Shown: positions 43,587 through 52,343 of the stretch, in pieces
Layout: the number at the start of each line of letters is the position of its first letter
Numbering within the stretch: the first letter of the stretch is position 1
NCBI GenBank assembly: GCA_017434755.1
Contig: JAFRER010000021.1
Coordinates: 62,001-126,000, forward strand
Source of the DNA: Oscillospiraceae bacterium
GTDB lineage: Bacteria > Bacillota > Clostridia > Oscillospirales > Oscillospiraceae
Reading direction: 5' to 3'
Length of the DNA: 64,000 nt
Notes under the pieces: generated by a model
Seen by the model: only the letters and a program-made list of their open reading frames with translations
Databases searched by the model: none
What the model was told of the DNA's origin: nothing
Program-made: the position numbers and the translations under genes

Positions 43587-44618
43587 TTACTTATCCTTTT
43601 TAAACAGTCTTTTGAAAAAATGCTTTATTCTGACGCATATCTCTATCAATGAAAAAGAGCGTTTCACGACCTTCTGATGCTGCTCACAAAACTCGCACCA
43701 TTCACTAGTCTGCAGTTTCACTATTTTATTCAGTTCATCGATTCTAGTTGCTTTGGAACGGTTTTGAAATATCTGATCAATAAGGTTCCGTCTTAGTTCT
43801 GTGCAGTAAGTGTCAAAAATAGTTAAATAGAAGTCCCTGTGCCTGCTAAAAATCGCAGAATAAGTTTCCTGAACTCTCTCGTAATCATTAATAAACTCTG
43901 TCGTTCTAGAAGACTTTTTTATCCTATAGTGGAACCATACTTCGTCAAATTGTTTAACTGTCCTTCCAAGTTCCAAAATTGAAAGCCAGAAATCATAGTC
44001 TTCCATTCCATAATGAAAATCTTCGCAGAATCCACCTACTGCAACCCAATCCTCTTTTCTAAAAACAGCACTAACAAAGATACAATTATCAAGTATTTCA
44101 TACTTGAAATCATAATCCGGTAACTCCCATTTTCCAGTCTGAAGGCCAAACAAATCCGCGTGACAATAAACAATACCCAAGTTGTCATCGGTTTCTAACT
44201 CTTCAACCGCCCTTTCTATATATGAAGCATCAATAATATCGTCGGCATCAAGCGGCAAAATATATTTCCCAGTTGATTCTTTTATTCCTCTGTTTCTCGC
44301 TCCAGCAGGACGTATATGATCTGTTCGAATAATCTTAAGGTTATGATAATTAATACTATTTAGAGCATTAACTGTTTTTTCGTCATCAGATCCATCATCT
44401 ATTATCACCAGTTCTATTGGCGAATAAGTCTGTTTTTTTATAGAATCAACGGCTTCAAGCAAGTATTCTCCATCATTAAAACAAGGCATTATTACACTTA
44501 CCGTAGGGTTCGGTTTTGTTGCTCTGACTTCCTCGTTCACAAGAATTCTCCTTATATCTAACGCGTTATATGTCTCAATTGGCTTGTTCCAATCACAATT
44601 AGCTTTGTTTCTTCTCAT
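43587..44618 (-). CDS. GT2 family glycosyltransferase, first gene of cluster II
   Basis: A 343-residue GT2: VSVIMPCFNDGEYLLEAVDS, VIIDDGSDDEKT, RPAGARNRGIKESTG, LPLDADDIID as the metal site, and FHYGMEDYDFWLSILE, an ED-motif block common in inverting transferases. The C-terminus is strongly basic. A reading frame opens with TTG at 44642, but the promoter below predicts a transcript starting near 44639, so the first usable in-frame start is ATG 44618. No good ribosome binding site precedes it; the leader would be only about 20 bases. Confidence 0.85.
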   Translation of the reverse strand: MRRNKANCDWNKPIETYNALDIRRILVNEEVRATKPNPTVSVIMPCFNDGEYLLEAVDSIKKQTYSPIELVIIDDGSDDEKTVNALNSINYHNLKIIRTDHIRPAGARNRGIKESTGKYILPLDADDIIDASYIERAVEELETDDNLGIVYCHADLFGLQTGKWELPDYDFKYEILDNCIFVSAVFRKEDWVAVGGFCEDFHYGMEDYDFWLSILELGRTVKQFDEVWFHYRIKKSSRTTEFINDYERVQETYSAIFSRHRDFYLTIFDTYCTELRRNLIDQIFQNRSKATRIDELNKIVKLQTSEWCEFCEQHQKVVKRSFSLIEICVRIKHFFKRLFKKDK

Positions 44619-44645
44619 ATATGAATAAGCATAGTAATTCAATTA

Positions 44646-44674
44646 ATTATATCAGCCAAGTAGACATAATTCAA
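44646..44674 (-). promoter_or_regulatory. Promoter of cluster II
   Basis: Minus-strand TTGAAT (44669-44674), exactly 17 bases, TATAAT (44646-44651). It sits at the very edge of the first glycosyltransferase gene. The remaining divergent gap to prmA (to 44918) contains no gene and I could not pick a clear plus-strand promoter in it. Confidence 0.65.
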
Positions 44675-44918
44675 TAAAAACGCAACCACTTCGAATAAAG
44701 GGGTGGCATCAGATACACACTGAAGTCCTTATAAACCCGACTATGATTTCAAAATGAGACAAAACAAATACACATGGGTTTACAAGCCGGTCCTCCAAAA
44801 AACAGTTCCGCCGCTGACTCACGGTACGTTGTACGAAGAATATGCTTTTTCCGCCGTGAATATGGACTTTCGGGTACTTAAGTAGTAATATGTTACAAGA
44901 GTTTTCGGAGGTCCCGAT

Positions 44919-45857
44919 ATGAGATGGATTGAGGTCTGTGTTCAGACTCCTTCAGAAGAAATGGACAGACGCTGTGAAGAGATGGCAGCGATGGGAGCTG
45001 AGGGCTTCGTGATAGAAGACGAAGCAGATTTCCGCAGCTTTCTCGAAAACAACAGGCAGTACTGGGATTATGTGGATGAAGAACTGGAGTCCAGATTCTC
45101 AGGTTTGAGCCGAATAAAATGCTATCTTGCCGATGATGAATCGGGGAGCGCGGTACTCGAACGGGTAATTGCTGCCTACGGTGGTAACGTCAGCACGTCC
45201 ATAGTCCAGGACAGTGACTGGGAAAACAATTGGAGACAGTATTATGTTCCGATAGAGACTGGAAGGAAACTTGTGGTCGTACCCGAATGGCTCGATGCAC
45301 CGGAGGACGGCCGTATTCCTCTCAGATTAGACCCCGGTCTGATCTTTGGTACAGGCAGCCACCCCACCACGAAGATGTGCCTTGCCGCTCTTGAGGACTA
45401 TGCTTCTGCAGGGAAAAAAGTCCTCGATCTCGGCTGCGGCAGCGGAATATTGGGCATTGGCGCTCTCCTTCTCGGCTGTGAAAGCTGCACGGGAGCGGAC
45501 ATCGACCCCAAGGCTCCGGACGTGGCATTATCCAACGCAAAGCTCAACGGTATTAACCAGGCTCATTTCAGAATCTATGCCGGAGACATACTCAAAGACA
45601 TCGGCATGAGAAAAATTCTCGGAACTGAATACGACATTATTCTTGCAAACATTGTATCCGATGTTATAATCCCGCTCGCCGGATATGTGCGGCAATTCAT
45701 GAAGAAAGATGCCGTATTCATCACTTCCGGCATTATTGAGGGCAGGCAGGACGATGTTCTTGCCGCGCTGACAAAAAACGGATTTCAAATAGATCGCCAT
45801 TTTTGCGAAGAGGAGTGGCACTGTTTTGTTTGTTCAACGGGAAAAGCTCAGGAATAA
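44919..45857 (+). CDS. prmA: Ribosomal protein L11 methyltransferase
   Basis: SAM-dependent enzyme that methylates lysines and the N-terminus of ribosomal protein L11. The 312-residue protein shows the PrmA layout: an N-terminal substrate-recognition domain, then LDPGLIFGTGSHPTTKMCL, SAM motif I VLDLGCGSGILGIGA and ILANIVSDVIIPLAGYV. GGAGGT precedes the ATG. It is a housekeeping gene at the edge of the polysaccharide locus and overlaps the start of the next gene by 32 bases. Confidence 0.95.
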   Translation: MRWIEVCVQTPSEEMDRRCEEMAAMGAEGFVIEDEADFRSFLENNRQYWDYVDEELESRFSGLSRIKCYLADDESGSAVLERVIAAYGGNVSTSIVQDSDWENNWRQYYVPIETGRKLVVVPEWLDAPEDGRIPLRLDPGLIFGTGSHPTTKMCLAALEDYASAGKKVLDLGCGSGILGIGALLLGCESCTGADIDPKAPDVALSNAKLNGINQAHFRIYAGDILKDIGMRKILGTEYDIILANIVSDVIIPLAGYVRQFMKKDAVFITSGIIEGRQDDVLAALTKNGFQIDRHFCEEEWHCFVCSTGKAQE

Positions 45858-47241
45858 AAGAATAAAACACCTTCGGTCCGTTCTCATGGCCATGATTATT
45901 CTGTGTATGCTTCTGCCAACGGTCCTTGCCGCATGCGGAGCGGTGCCATCCGATCAGAACCCGCCGATCACAGAATCTTCATCACCTGTACTTCCGGAAT
46001 CTGCAGATCCGGATCCAAATGAGTATTCTCATGCGGAAGCCGCCGCGGATAAAACAGATGATACAACTGAAGCTCAGCTGGTGGAAGATGCAGACACCTC
46101 GCCTCCGGAGGCGGACGATCTCCCTCCCGTTCAGGAAGTGCCGGAGCCTGCGGAGAAAAAAGCACGCAGAGTGGATTTCTCCGTAAAAGTCAATAACATT
46201 TCCACTACCGCTCCGACCGATGACAATCCTTACTCCGTTCAGAAATTTGAACGCGGCGCTCGCATGCGTCTGTTTCTTGACGAGCCCGTTTCCTCGCTCT
46301 ACTTCATCTGGAATGATTTCCCGGGGCAGTTTTTTATAACGGTCGACGGGACAAGATACGAATATGACGGAAGTCAGTATCTGCATCAGTTTGTGGAGCT
46401 TCCCCAGGCTTCAGAGGACATACTCATAGCAATGCCTAACCGCCGGACGCAGCTGTGCGACATTTACGCTTTCACGGAAGGTACTCCTCCCGACTGGGTG
46501 CAGGTCTGGGAAACGCTCGGCGAGGACGAGACCGCGGATATGCTCCTCTTTCCCACCCATTCGGACGATGAATTCCTCTTTTTCGGCGGGGTGATCCCAC
46601 TTTATGCCGGTGAGCAGGGGAAAAAACTGCAGGTAGTCTACATGAATATCTACATGGAGGATTTCGTGATCCGGACACATGAACTCCTGAATGGTCTCTG
46701 GTCTGCCGGATGCCATATCTACCCCGTTATCAACAATCAGGTGGACATGATGTTCGACTCAGTTGATGAAGCTGCGGCCTTTTACGGCTATGACAATTTC
46801 GTCTCCTTCCAGGTGGAGATGATCAGGCGCTTCAAGCCAAACGTGATAGTGGAGCACGATTTCGACGGGGAATACGGTCATCCTACCCATATCCTAAACG
46901 CATATTGCCTCGCCGATGCGGTCAACATGGCCAAGTCAGAGGAATACTATCCGGAATCTGCCGAAAAATACGGCGTGTGGGACACGCCGAAAACGTATTT
47001 CCATCTATACAAGGAAAATCCCATCGTTCTCGATTTCGAGACTCCTCTAGAGCATTTCGACGGCGCTACGGCCGCAGACATCGCCACAAGAGCATACGGT
47101 TATTACTACTCTCAACACCCGTATTACTGGGGAGTGTTTTTCAACGGGCCGTATGACTGCCACAAATGGGGCCTGTACCGGTCCACGGTCGGCCTTGATG
47201 AAGTCGGGGGCGACATGTTCGAAAACATCCCGGAAAACTGA
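45826..47241 (+). CDS. PIG-L/LmbE-type deacetylase-like lipoprotein
   Basis: A 471-residue predicted lipoprotein: basic N-terminus, hydrophobic helix and lipobox LAAC (Cys 36), then an acidic Ser/Glu/Asp-rich linker to about residue 110, a beta-rich domain, and a PIG-L-like domain from about 235. The PIG-L zinc motif appears as THSDDEFLFFGG (usual form PHPDDE, here with S for P) and the distal His as YGHPTHILNAY. Family members deacetylate N-acetylglucosamine derivatives. The TTG start at 45826 lies inside the prmA end, ten bases after AGGAG; ATG 45886 or 45892 would cut into the signal peptide. Confidence 0.8.
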   Translation: MFVQREKLRNKRIKHLRSVLMAMIILCMLLPTVLAACGAVPSDQNPPITESSSPVLPESADPDPNEYSHAEAAADKTDDTTEAQLVEDADTSPPEADDLPPVQEVPEPAEKKARRVDFSVKVNNISTTAPTDDNPYSVQKFERGARMRLFLDEPVSSLYFIWNDFPGQFFITVDGTRYEYDGSQYLHQFVELPQASEDILIAMPNRRTQLCDIYAFTEGTPPDWVQVWETLGEDETADMLLFPTHSDDEFLFFGGVIPLYAGEQGKKLQVVYMNIYMEDFVIRTHELLNGLWSAGCHIYPVINNQVDMMFDSVDEAAAFYGYDNFVSFQVEMIRRFKPNVIVEHDFDGEYGHPTHILNAYCLADAVNMAKSEEYYPESAEKYGVWDTPKTYFHLYKENPIVLDFETPLEHFDGATAADIATRAYGYYYSQHPYYWGVFFNGPYDCHKWGLYRSTVGLDEVGGDMFENIPEN

Positions 47242-47270
47242 AAACGGAGAGGCAAGCCTCTCCGTTTTTG
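47242..47270. terminator. Bidirectional terminator
   Basis: AAAACGGAGAGGC, a two-base loop and GCCTCTCCGTTTTT: a perfect stem of 12 bp or more with T run on the plus strand and A/T run on the other. It lies between the convergent PIG-L-like gene and the glycosylphosphotransferase gene and can serve both. Confidence 0.8.
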
Positions 47271-47271
47271 T

Positions 47272-48621
47272 TTACTGTTTCTTGAATCCCCTTGTACTCT
47301 CATCCGGTGTGAACAGCACCAGCACCGTTCGCAGAATCAGTTTGAAATCGAGCCAGATATTTGCCTGCTCAATATACATCAGGTCATACATCAGCTTATC
47401 CTTCGGAGATGTATTATACCTTCCGTAGACCTGCGCCAGTCCCGTGAGTCCAGCTTTCATCCTCTGCCTGTAGGTAAATTCTGGAAGTTCAATACTGTAT
47501 GCTCTGACATTTTCCACCATTTCCGGTCTGGGCCCGACGAGGCTCATCTCACCGATAAGAACATTGAACAACTGCGGGAATTCATCGATCCGGAACTTTC
47601 GAATAAACCTGCCTACTTTGGTTATCCTGTCATCATCCTCAGTAGCGGATACGTGGATATCTCCCACTTCCTCCCGCATAGATCTGAATTTGATGAGCTG
47701 GAATGTCCTTCCGCCTATGGTGATCCGGGGCTGTTTATAGAACACTCTTCCCCCGTCTTCTAATTTAATAGCAGCGGAAACGATGACGAACATCGGGATA
47801 AGAATTATTATTCCAATGAGTGAGAGCACTTCGTCAGCTGTCTTCTTAATAAAACGGTACACAAGATCGTTATTCTTGACAGGTGAAAAAATGACCGGCG
47901 TGTCTTCAAAGGAGATCATTTTACCGCCTGTGGAAACGATATCGTCCACTTCAAGATTATAGAAAATATCTTTCTTTGCCTTATATGCCCAGCTTATGAT
48001 CTCGGATCTTTCGGCCGCCGGCAGCCCGTATATGAATACCGCATCCGCCTTTTCGATCTCGCCGACAGTCCTTTTGATATCCTGCGGTTCATATACTATT
48101 ACAGTCGTAACCTCATACTGCTTTTCACGCGTTCCGATCTTTGAAACGAACTCCTCAACGTTCGCTTCCGGTGCGTGTATGACAACGCACTTCTGCGGCT
48201 TGAACAAAGCAAAAAAGATGTCGTTCCCGATAAAAGAAGCACATATGACGAAGACGATCTGAACTATATAAGCGGCAAGCAGCAGGACAGGTGCTTCATA
48301 TACAAAGTGTCCTCCGTGAACGACCGTGATATCCATGATGCACAGGAAGAGATGGGCTATCAGATCGGAAAAGAGCAGGATCATCATCATTGAAAAAACG
48401 ATCGATCTGCTCTTGCGTGAACCTACGTCCATCGCACCGTAGATCCTCGAAAGCATGCCGTATGAAACTGCAAAACTCATGGCCACTATGAGTGCCGTCC
48501 TCGACCTTGTGACTACGAAAGGGACCGCAAATGCCATAAGGACTGCAAAAATGCCATAGCAAACCACATATACAAACAGTTGATATAGTGATACGAGCAG
48601 GCTTTTTATCTTTACCGGCAT
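47272..48621 (-). CDS. Polyprenyl glycosylphosphotransferase (initiating sugar-1-phosphate transferase)
   Basis: A 449-residue membrane enzyme of the WbaP/CpsE type. It has four or five N-terminal helices, a nucleotide-fold middle domain (about 155-260), one more helix, and the catalytic domain with GGRVFYKQPRITIGGRTFQL, IKFRSMR, RKFRIDEFPQLFNVL, GEMSLVGPRPEM and GLTGLAQVYGR. It transfers a sugar-1-phosphate to undecaprenyl phosphate to start a repeat unit. It is monocistronic, with its own promoter and a shared terminator. No Wzx flippase or Wzy polymerase is in this window, so its product may start ABC-exported chains or serve a pathway outside. Confidence 0.93.
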   Translation of the reverse strand: MPVKIKSLLVSLYQLFVYVVCYGIFAVLMAFAVPFVVTRSRTALIVAMSFAVSYGMLSRIYGAMDVGSRKSRSIVFSMMMILLFSDLIAHLFLCIMDITVVHGGHFVYEAPVLLLAAYIVQIVFVICASFIGNDIFFALFKPQKCVVIHAPEANVEEFVSKIGTREKQYEVTTVIVYEPQDIKRTVGEIEKADAVFIYGLPAAERSEIISWAYKAKKDIFYNLEVDDIVSTGGKMISFEDTPVIFSPVKNNDLVYRFIKKTADEVLSLIGIIILIPMFVIVSAAIKLEDGGRVFYKQPRITIGGRTFQLIKFRSMREEVGDIHVSATEDDDRITKVGRFIRKFRIDEFPQLFNVLIGEMSLVGPRPEMVENVRAYSIELPEFTYRQRMKAGLTGLAQVYGRYNTSPKDKLMYDLMYIEQANIWLDFKLILRTVLVLFTPDESTRGFKKQ

Positions 48622-48666
48622 GATATACCTCGATAAAAATATTATGTAAATCTTTCGAACATGCTG

Positions 48667-48695
48667 AATTTACCATAAAGGGTCTTGATTGTCAA
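48667..48695 (-). promoter_or_regulatory. Promoter of the glycosylphosphotransferase gene
   Basis: Minus-strand TTGACA (48690-48695, perfect -35), 17-base spacer, TAAATT (48667-48672), about 45 bases before the start. Confidence 0.65.
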
Positions 48696-48729
48696 TCGCG
48701 CGGGTGCTCCATGCATTCCCTGAAAACAG

Positions 48730-48758
48730 TTGCCCGGCATGGCCGAATGGTATATACT
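48730..48758 (+). promoter_or_regulatory. Possible promoter of the small unknown gene
   Basis: TTGCCC (48730-48735), 17-base spacer, TATACT (48753-48758), 33 bases before the ATG at 48792. It is divergent from the glycosylphosphotransferase promoter. Confidence 0.45.
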
Positions 48759-48791
48759 CTATTCAAAAATGAACTATTCCGGAGGGTGAAA

Positions 48792-49118
48792 ATGACACAG
48801 CCGAATGATGTGATGCGCGTCCCCGATGAAGAATGGGAGCAGTTCAAAAAAAACGTTTCAAAAGAAACGCTGTATTACAGCGGACAGGGAGACCTGCTGG
48901 ATACAGCCGATGGTCGAAAAAACTTCTGCCAGCTGAACGAATCCGGTCTTTTCAGAAAAGACGACCCGAATTATCCCGGATACAAGATCTGGGTATTTAA
49001 TAATCAGGGTGAAGGGATGGTCATAAAGAAACGCAGCCGGGCTGATCCTTCTCTGATGGAAAACACAGAATACAATGCCGACGGTATGGAGATAAGCAAG
49101 TCTTTCGAACCGGCATGA
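48792..49118 (+). CDS. Small soluble protein of unknown function
   Basis: A 108-residue, acidic protein with no signal peptide or membrane segment. VPDEEWEQFKKNVSKETLYY at the start suggests a helix, followed by a beta-rich part (KIWVFNNQGEGMVIKKRSRA). I do not recognise a family. The start at 48792 follows GGAGGG at good distance; the frame is open upstream but has no signal. It precedes the LRR lipoprotein gene by 18 bases, so the two may form a small operon. Confidence 0.65.
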   Translation: MTQPNDVMRVPDEEWEQFKKNVSKETLYYSGQGDLLDTADGRKNFCQLNESGLFRKDDPNYPGYKIWVFNNQGEGMVIKKRSRADPSLMENTEYNADGMEISKSFEPA

Positions 49119-49136
49119 TCTGAAATCCTCCTGCTC

Positions 49137-50390
49137 ATGGCGATCCTCGCCCTGATCAGAAGACATATCCTATCATCGAGGGGAGGCGCACATAGCATTA
49201 AAAAGAGTATCATCGCCGCTGCATCACTGGCTTTCTTACTGACCGTGCTCTGCGCCTGTTCAGCAGCAGCTTCAGATCCGATGCAGGAGACCGAAATCCC
49301 GCTCCAGTCGGAATCTGAGACCGCTCCCGCCGTGACACCTGCTCCGACTCCTTCCCCGCCCCTGACTCCCTATATAAGCATTCTGGGCAAAGAGTATAAA
49401 TACAATACAAGGTTTATCGATCTTTCCGGGATCACTTCCCAGGAATTGTCATCTGCAGCTGATGATATTGCCCGGCTGCAATACCTTCGCGATATCAATC
49501 TGCTGGATGAAAACAGGACCTGTTTTGATCTGGACAGCCTTCTTCTTTTAAAGGAAATAGTTCCGGATGCCGTGATCCATTGCTCATTCGATCTTTTCGG
49601 CAAGGCCGTCTGTTCAGAGGATGAGGAGATCATTTATGAAAAAGTGCCTATTGGGAATGACGGAGTCGACAGAATAAGAGAAGCCATCCCGCTGCTTCAC
49701 AATTGTTCGAAACTGGTCCTTTCCGACTGCGGTATAGACAATGATATCATGGCTGAGCTTCGGGATGATTATCCAGATATCAAGATCGTCTGGAGGATAG
49801 TAGTCCACGGATACGGTCATATGACCGACATTGAGCGGATCCGCACGAACCTGATCGATGATAACGATGCGGAACTTCTGAAGTATTTCACCGATGTAAA
49901 ATACATTGATATGGGACACAGAAAAAAACTGACGAACTGGGAATTCCTGAAATATATGCCGCACCTTCAGGTCCTGATCGTCTCTATCACGGATTTCTCG
50001 GACAAGGATCTCTGGTATCTGACGGAGTGTCATGAACTGGAATTTCTTGAAATGGCCTCCTGTCACGTGACAGACCTCTCCCCGCTCGCAGAGTGTACGA
50101 GCCTTGAGCATCTCTGTATCGGCAATCTGCCCGGTGTTACGGACATCTCTCCGCTGTACGGTCTGACCAATCTTAAAAGGCTTAGGATCTCACAGGACAA
50201 TGTCCCTCAGGCGCAGAAAGATGAGATAACACGTCTTCTTCCGGACTGTCAGATGCTGTTCGGGCCTTTTCACTGGGGTTTTGCCGGATACTGGCGGTAT
50301 GATGATGAGGGAAACTATGTTGATCGGTATGCTTTGTTGAGAGAACAGTTCGATTACGACGATTATCCATGGGCGGGTTGGGTCTGGTAA
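49137..50390 (+). CDS. Leucine-rich-repeat lipoprotein
   Basis: About 417 residues with a lipobox signal (hydrophobic helix, LCAC, Cys near 41), a Pro/Thr-rich linker, and LRR-like repeats: YLRDINLLDENRTCFDLDSL, LEFLEMASCHVTDLSPLAEC, LEHLCIGNLPGVTDISPLYG and TNLKRLRISQD, ending in an aromatic tail (FHWGFAGYWRYDDEG). It is anchored outside the membrane. Paralogous to the protein at 2250-3965. The ATG at 49137 has no ribosome binding site, whereas GAGGGGAGG at 49178-49186 sits ten bases before an in-frame ATT (49197) that would start a normal signal peptide (KKSIIAAASLAFLL); the true start is uncertain. Confidence 0.78.
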   Translation: MAILALIRRHILSSRGGAHSIKKSIIAAASLAFLLTVLCACSAAASDPMQETEIPLQSESETAPAVTPAPTPSPPLTPYISILGKEYKYNTRFIDLSGITSQELSSAADDIARLQYLRDINLLDENRTCFDLDSLLLLKEIVPDAVIHCSFDLFGKAVCSEDEEIIYEKVPIGNDGVDRIREAIPLLHNCSKLVLSDCGIDNDIMAELRDDYPDIKIVWRIVVHGYGHMTDIERIRTNLIDDNDAELLKYFTDVKYIDMGHRKKLTNWEFLKYMPHLQVLIVSITDFSDKDLWYLTECHELEFLEMASCHVTDLSPLAECTSLEHLCIGNLPGVTDISPLYGLTNLKRLRISQDNVPQAQKDEITRLLPDCQMLFGPFHWGFAGYWRYDDEGNYVDRYALLREQFDYDDYPWAGWVW

Positions 50391-50420
50391 ATCGTTTCCT
50401 CTTTTGTTGATACTGAGAAT

Positions 50421-50461
50421 AAAAAACAGCGCTGTCTCAATGCTACGAGACAGCGCTGTTA
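50421..50461 (-). terminator. Terminator of pckA
   Basis: A perfect 14-bp stem AACAGCGCTGTCTC / GAGACAGCGCTGTT with an 8-base loop. On the minus strand it is followed by a run of six T. It may also help end the plus-strand LRR transcript. Confidence 0.85.
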
Positions 50462-50490
50462 ATACTGTGATCAGATTTCCGTTATAGATC

Positions 50491-52095
50491 TCAGAGCTGG
50501 GGACCGGCTGAAACAAGCGCCTTGCCGGCCTCGTTGTATTCATACTTTGCAAAGTTCTTGATGAATCTTCCTGCGAGATCCTTCGCCTTGGCTTCCCAAT
50601 CAGCAGGATCCGCATAGGTGTCGCGCGGATCAAGGATGCCGGTATCCACGCCGGTAAGCTCAGTGGGGACTTCAAGATTGAAGAACGGAATTACTTTGGT
50701 GGGAGACTCATTGATGGCTCCGTTCAGGATCGCATCGATGATGCCGCGGGTATCCTTAATGGAGATACGCTTGCCTGTTCCGTTCCATCCGGTATTCACC
50801 AGATATGCCTTTGCGCCGCTGGCCTGCATCCTCTTGACGAGTTCCTCCGCATACTTGGTGGGATGCAGCTCCAGGAAAGCCTGACCGAAGCAGGAAGAGA
50901 AGGTCGGGGTGGGCTCGGTGATGCCGCGCTCCGTTCCCGCGAGCTTGGCGGTGAAACCGGAGAGGAAGTAGTACTGAGTCTGCTCCGGGGTAAGTATGGA
51001 GACCGGAGGCAGAACGCCGAACGCGTCCGCAGAGAGGAAGATAACGCTCTTCGCAGCGGGAGCTGCTGAAACCGGGCGGACTATATTCTTTATATGGTCT
51101 ATCGGGTAGGAAACACGGGTGTTTTCCGTGACGCTCTTATCGGAGAAATCGATCTTGCCGTTTTCGTCCACGGTGACGTTCTCGAGAAGGGCATTTCTCT
51201 TGATGGCGTTGTAGATATCTGGCTCGGAGTCTTTATCGAGGTTGATGACCTTCGCATAGCAGCCGCCTTCAAAGTTGAATACCCCCTGATCATCCCAGCC
51301 GTGCTCGTCATCGCCGATGAGGAGACGCTTCGGGTCAGTAGAAAGGGTGGTCTTGCCGGTGCCGGAGAGGCCAAAGAAGATAGCGGTGTTCTCCCCGTTC
51401 ATATCGGTGTTGGCGGAGCAGTGCATTGCCGCGATCCCCTGCAGGGGCAGATAGTAGTTCATCATGGAGAACATGCCCTTCTTCATCTCGCCGCCGTACC
51501 AGGTATTGAGAATGACCTGCTCACGGCTGCTGATGTTGAAGACGACGGCCGTCTCGGAATTGAGACCGAGTTCTTTGTAGTTCTCCACTTTTGCCTTGGA
51601 AGCAACATAGCTGACAAAGTTGGGTTCAAAGTTCGCAAGTTCCTCAGCTGTTGGTTTGATGAACATGTTGAGCACGAAGTGAGCCTGCCATGCGACTTCC
51701 ATTATGAAACGGATGGCCATTCTTGTGTCCTTGTTGGCTCCGCAGAATACATCCACCACATAAAGCTTCTTGTTGCTCAGCTGTTTGACGGCAAGATCTT
51801 TCACGACCGCCCATGTTTCTTCGGAAGCGGGGTGGTTGTCGTTTTTATACTCCTTGGAAGTCCACCAAACGGTATCTTTCGAGTTTTCATCCATAACGAT
51901 GAATTTATCGTTAGGTGAGCGGCCGGTATAGATACCGGTCATAACGTTGACAGCGTCGAGTTCCGTGAGCTGTCCTTTGTCGAATCCCTCAAGGGAAGGA
52001 TCCATCTCATCTTTGAACAGCTGCTCATAGGAAGGATTATAGACGATTTCGGTAGTACCGGTTATGCCGTATTTTTCAAGATTCAGTTCTGCCAT
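50491..52095 (-). CDS. pckA: Phosphoenolpyruvate carboxykinase (ATP)
   Basis: Interconverts oxaloacetate and PEP using ATP/ADP; in anaerobes it often works toward oxaloacetate. The 534-residue protein has the PCK-specific P-loop [13 protein letters not shown], kinase-2 [32 protein letters not shown] and [12 protein letters not shown], at full length. AGGAGG precedes the ATG. It has its own promoter and terminator and is a housekeeping gene not tied to the glycan clusters. Confidence 0.98.
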   Translation of the reverse strand: MAELNLEKYGITGTTEIVYNPSYEQLFKDEMDPSLEGFDKGQLTELDAVNVMTGIYTGRSPNDKFIVMDENSKDTVWWTSKEYKNDNHPASEETWAVVKDLAVKQLSNKKLYVVDVFCGANKDTRMAIRFIMEVAWQAHFVLNMFIKPTAEELANFEPNFVSYVASKAKVENYKELGLNSETAVVFNISSREQVILNTWYGGEMKKGMFSMMNYYLPLQGIAAMHCSANTDMNGENTAIFFGLSGTGKTTLSTDPKRLLIGDDEHGWDDQGVFNFEGGCYAKVINLDKDSEPDIYNAIKRNALLENVTVDENGKIDFSDKSVTENTRVSYPIDHIKNIVRPVSAAPAAKSVIFLSADAFGVLPPVSILTPEQTQYYFLSGFTAKLAGTERGITEPTPTFSSCFGQAFLELHPTKYAEELVKRMQASGAKAYLVNTGWNGTGKRISIKDTRGIIDAILNGAINESPTKVIPFFNLEVPTELTGVDTGILDPRDTYADPADWEAKAKDLAGRFIKNFAKYEYNEAGKALVSAGPQL

Positions 52096-52171
52096 AAAAA
52101 CCTCCTGTTTTTTCCGACTGATCTGCTTTGCATTTCACAGCAAATAGATAGTCATTTTTTTAACCTTTAAT

Positions 52172-52200
52172 ATTATAATTGGAAAAAAGCCAAAGTTCAA
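52172..52200 (-). promoter_or_regulatory. Promoter of pckA
   Basis: Minus-strand TTGAAC (52195-52200), 17-base spacer, TATAAT (52172-52177). The start codon lies about 75 bases further, leaving a leader in which I see no riboswitch-like fold. Confidence 0.75.
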
Positions 52201-52274
52201 TCATTACTTTTAACGAATATCCATATAATTGATGCTGTTATTTACAGTATTATCATCAATTATCATCAACAGCG

Positions 52275-52311
52275 CAAAAACCGCCCGCAACACAGACGTT
52301 GCGGGCGGTTT
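52275..52311 (-). terminator. Terminator of the HerA-like gene
   Basis: AAACCGCCCGCAAC / GTTGCGGGCGGTTT, a perfect 14-bp stem with a 6-base loop, followed on the minus strand by TTTTT-type sequence. It separates this gene from pckA. Confidence 0.85.
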
Positions 52312-52343
52312 GACATACGTAAAACAGTGCTGGATGACGTGTT

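Noticed and set aside
51094-51918. A 274-codon plus-strand open frame inside pckA
   Set aside because: It is fully antisense to pckA, whose motifs are complete.
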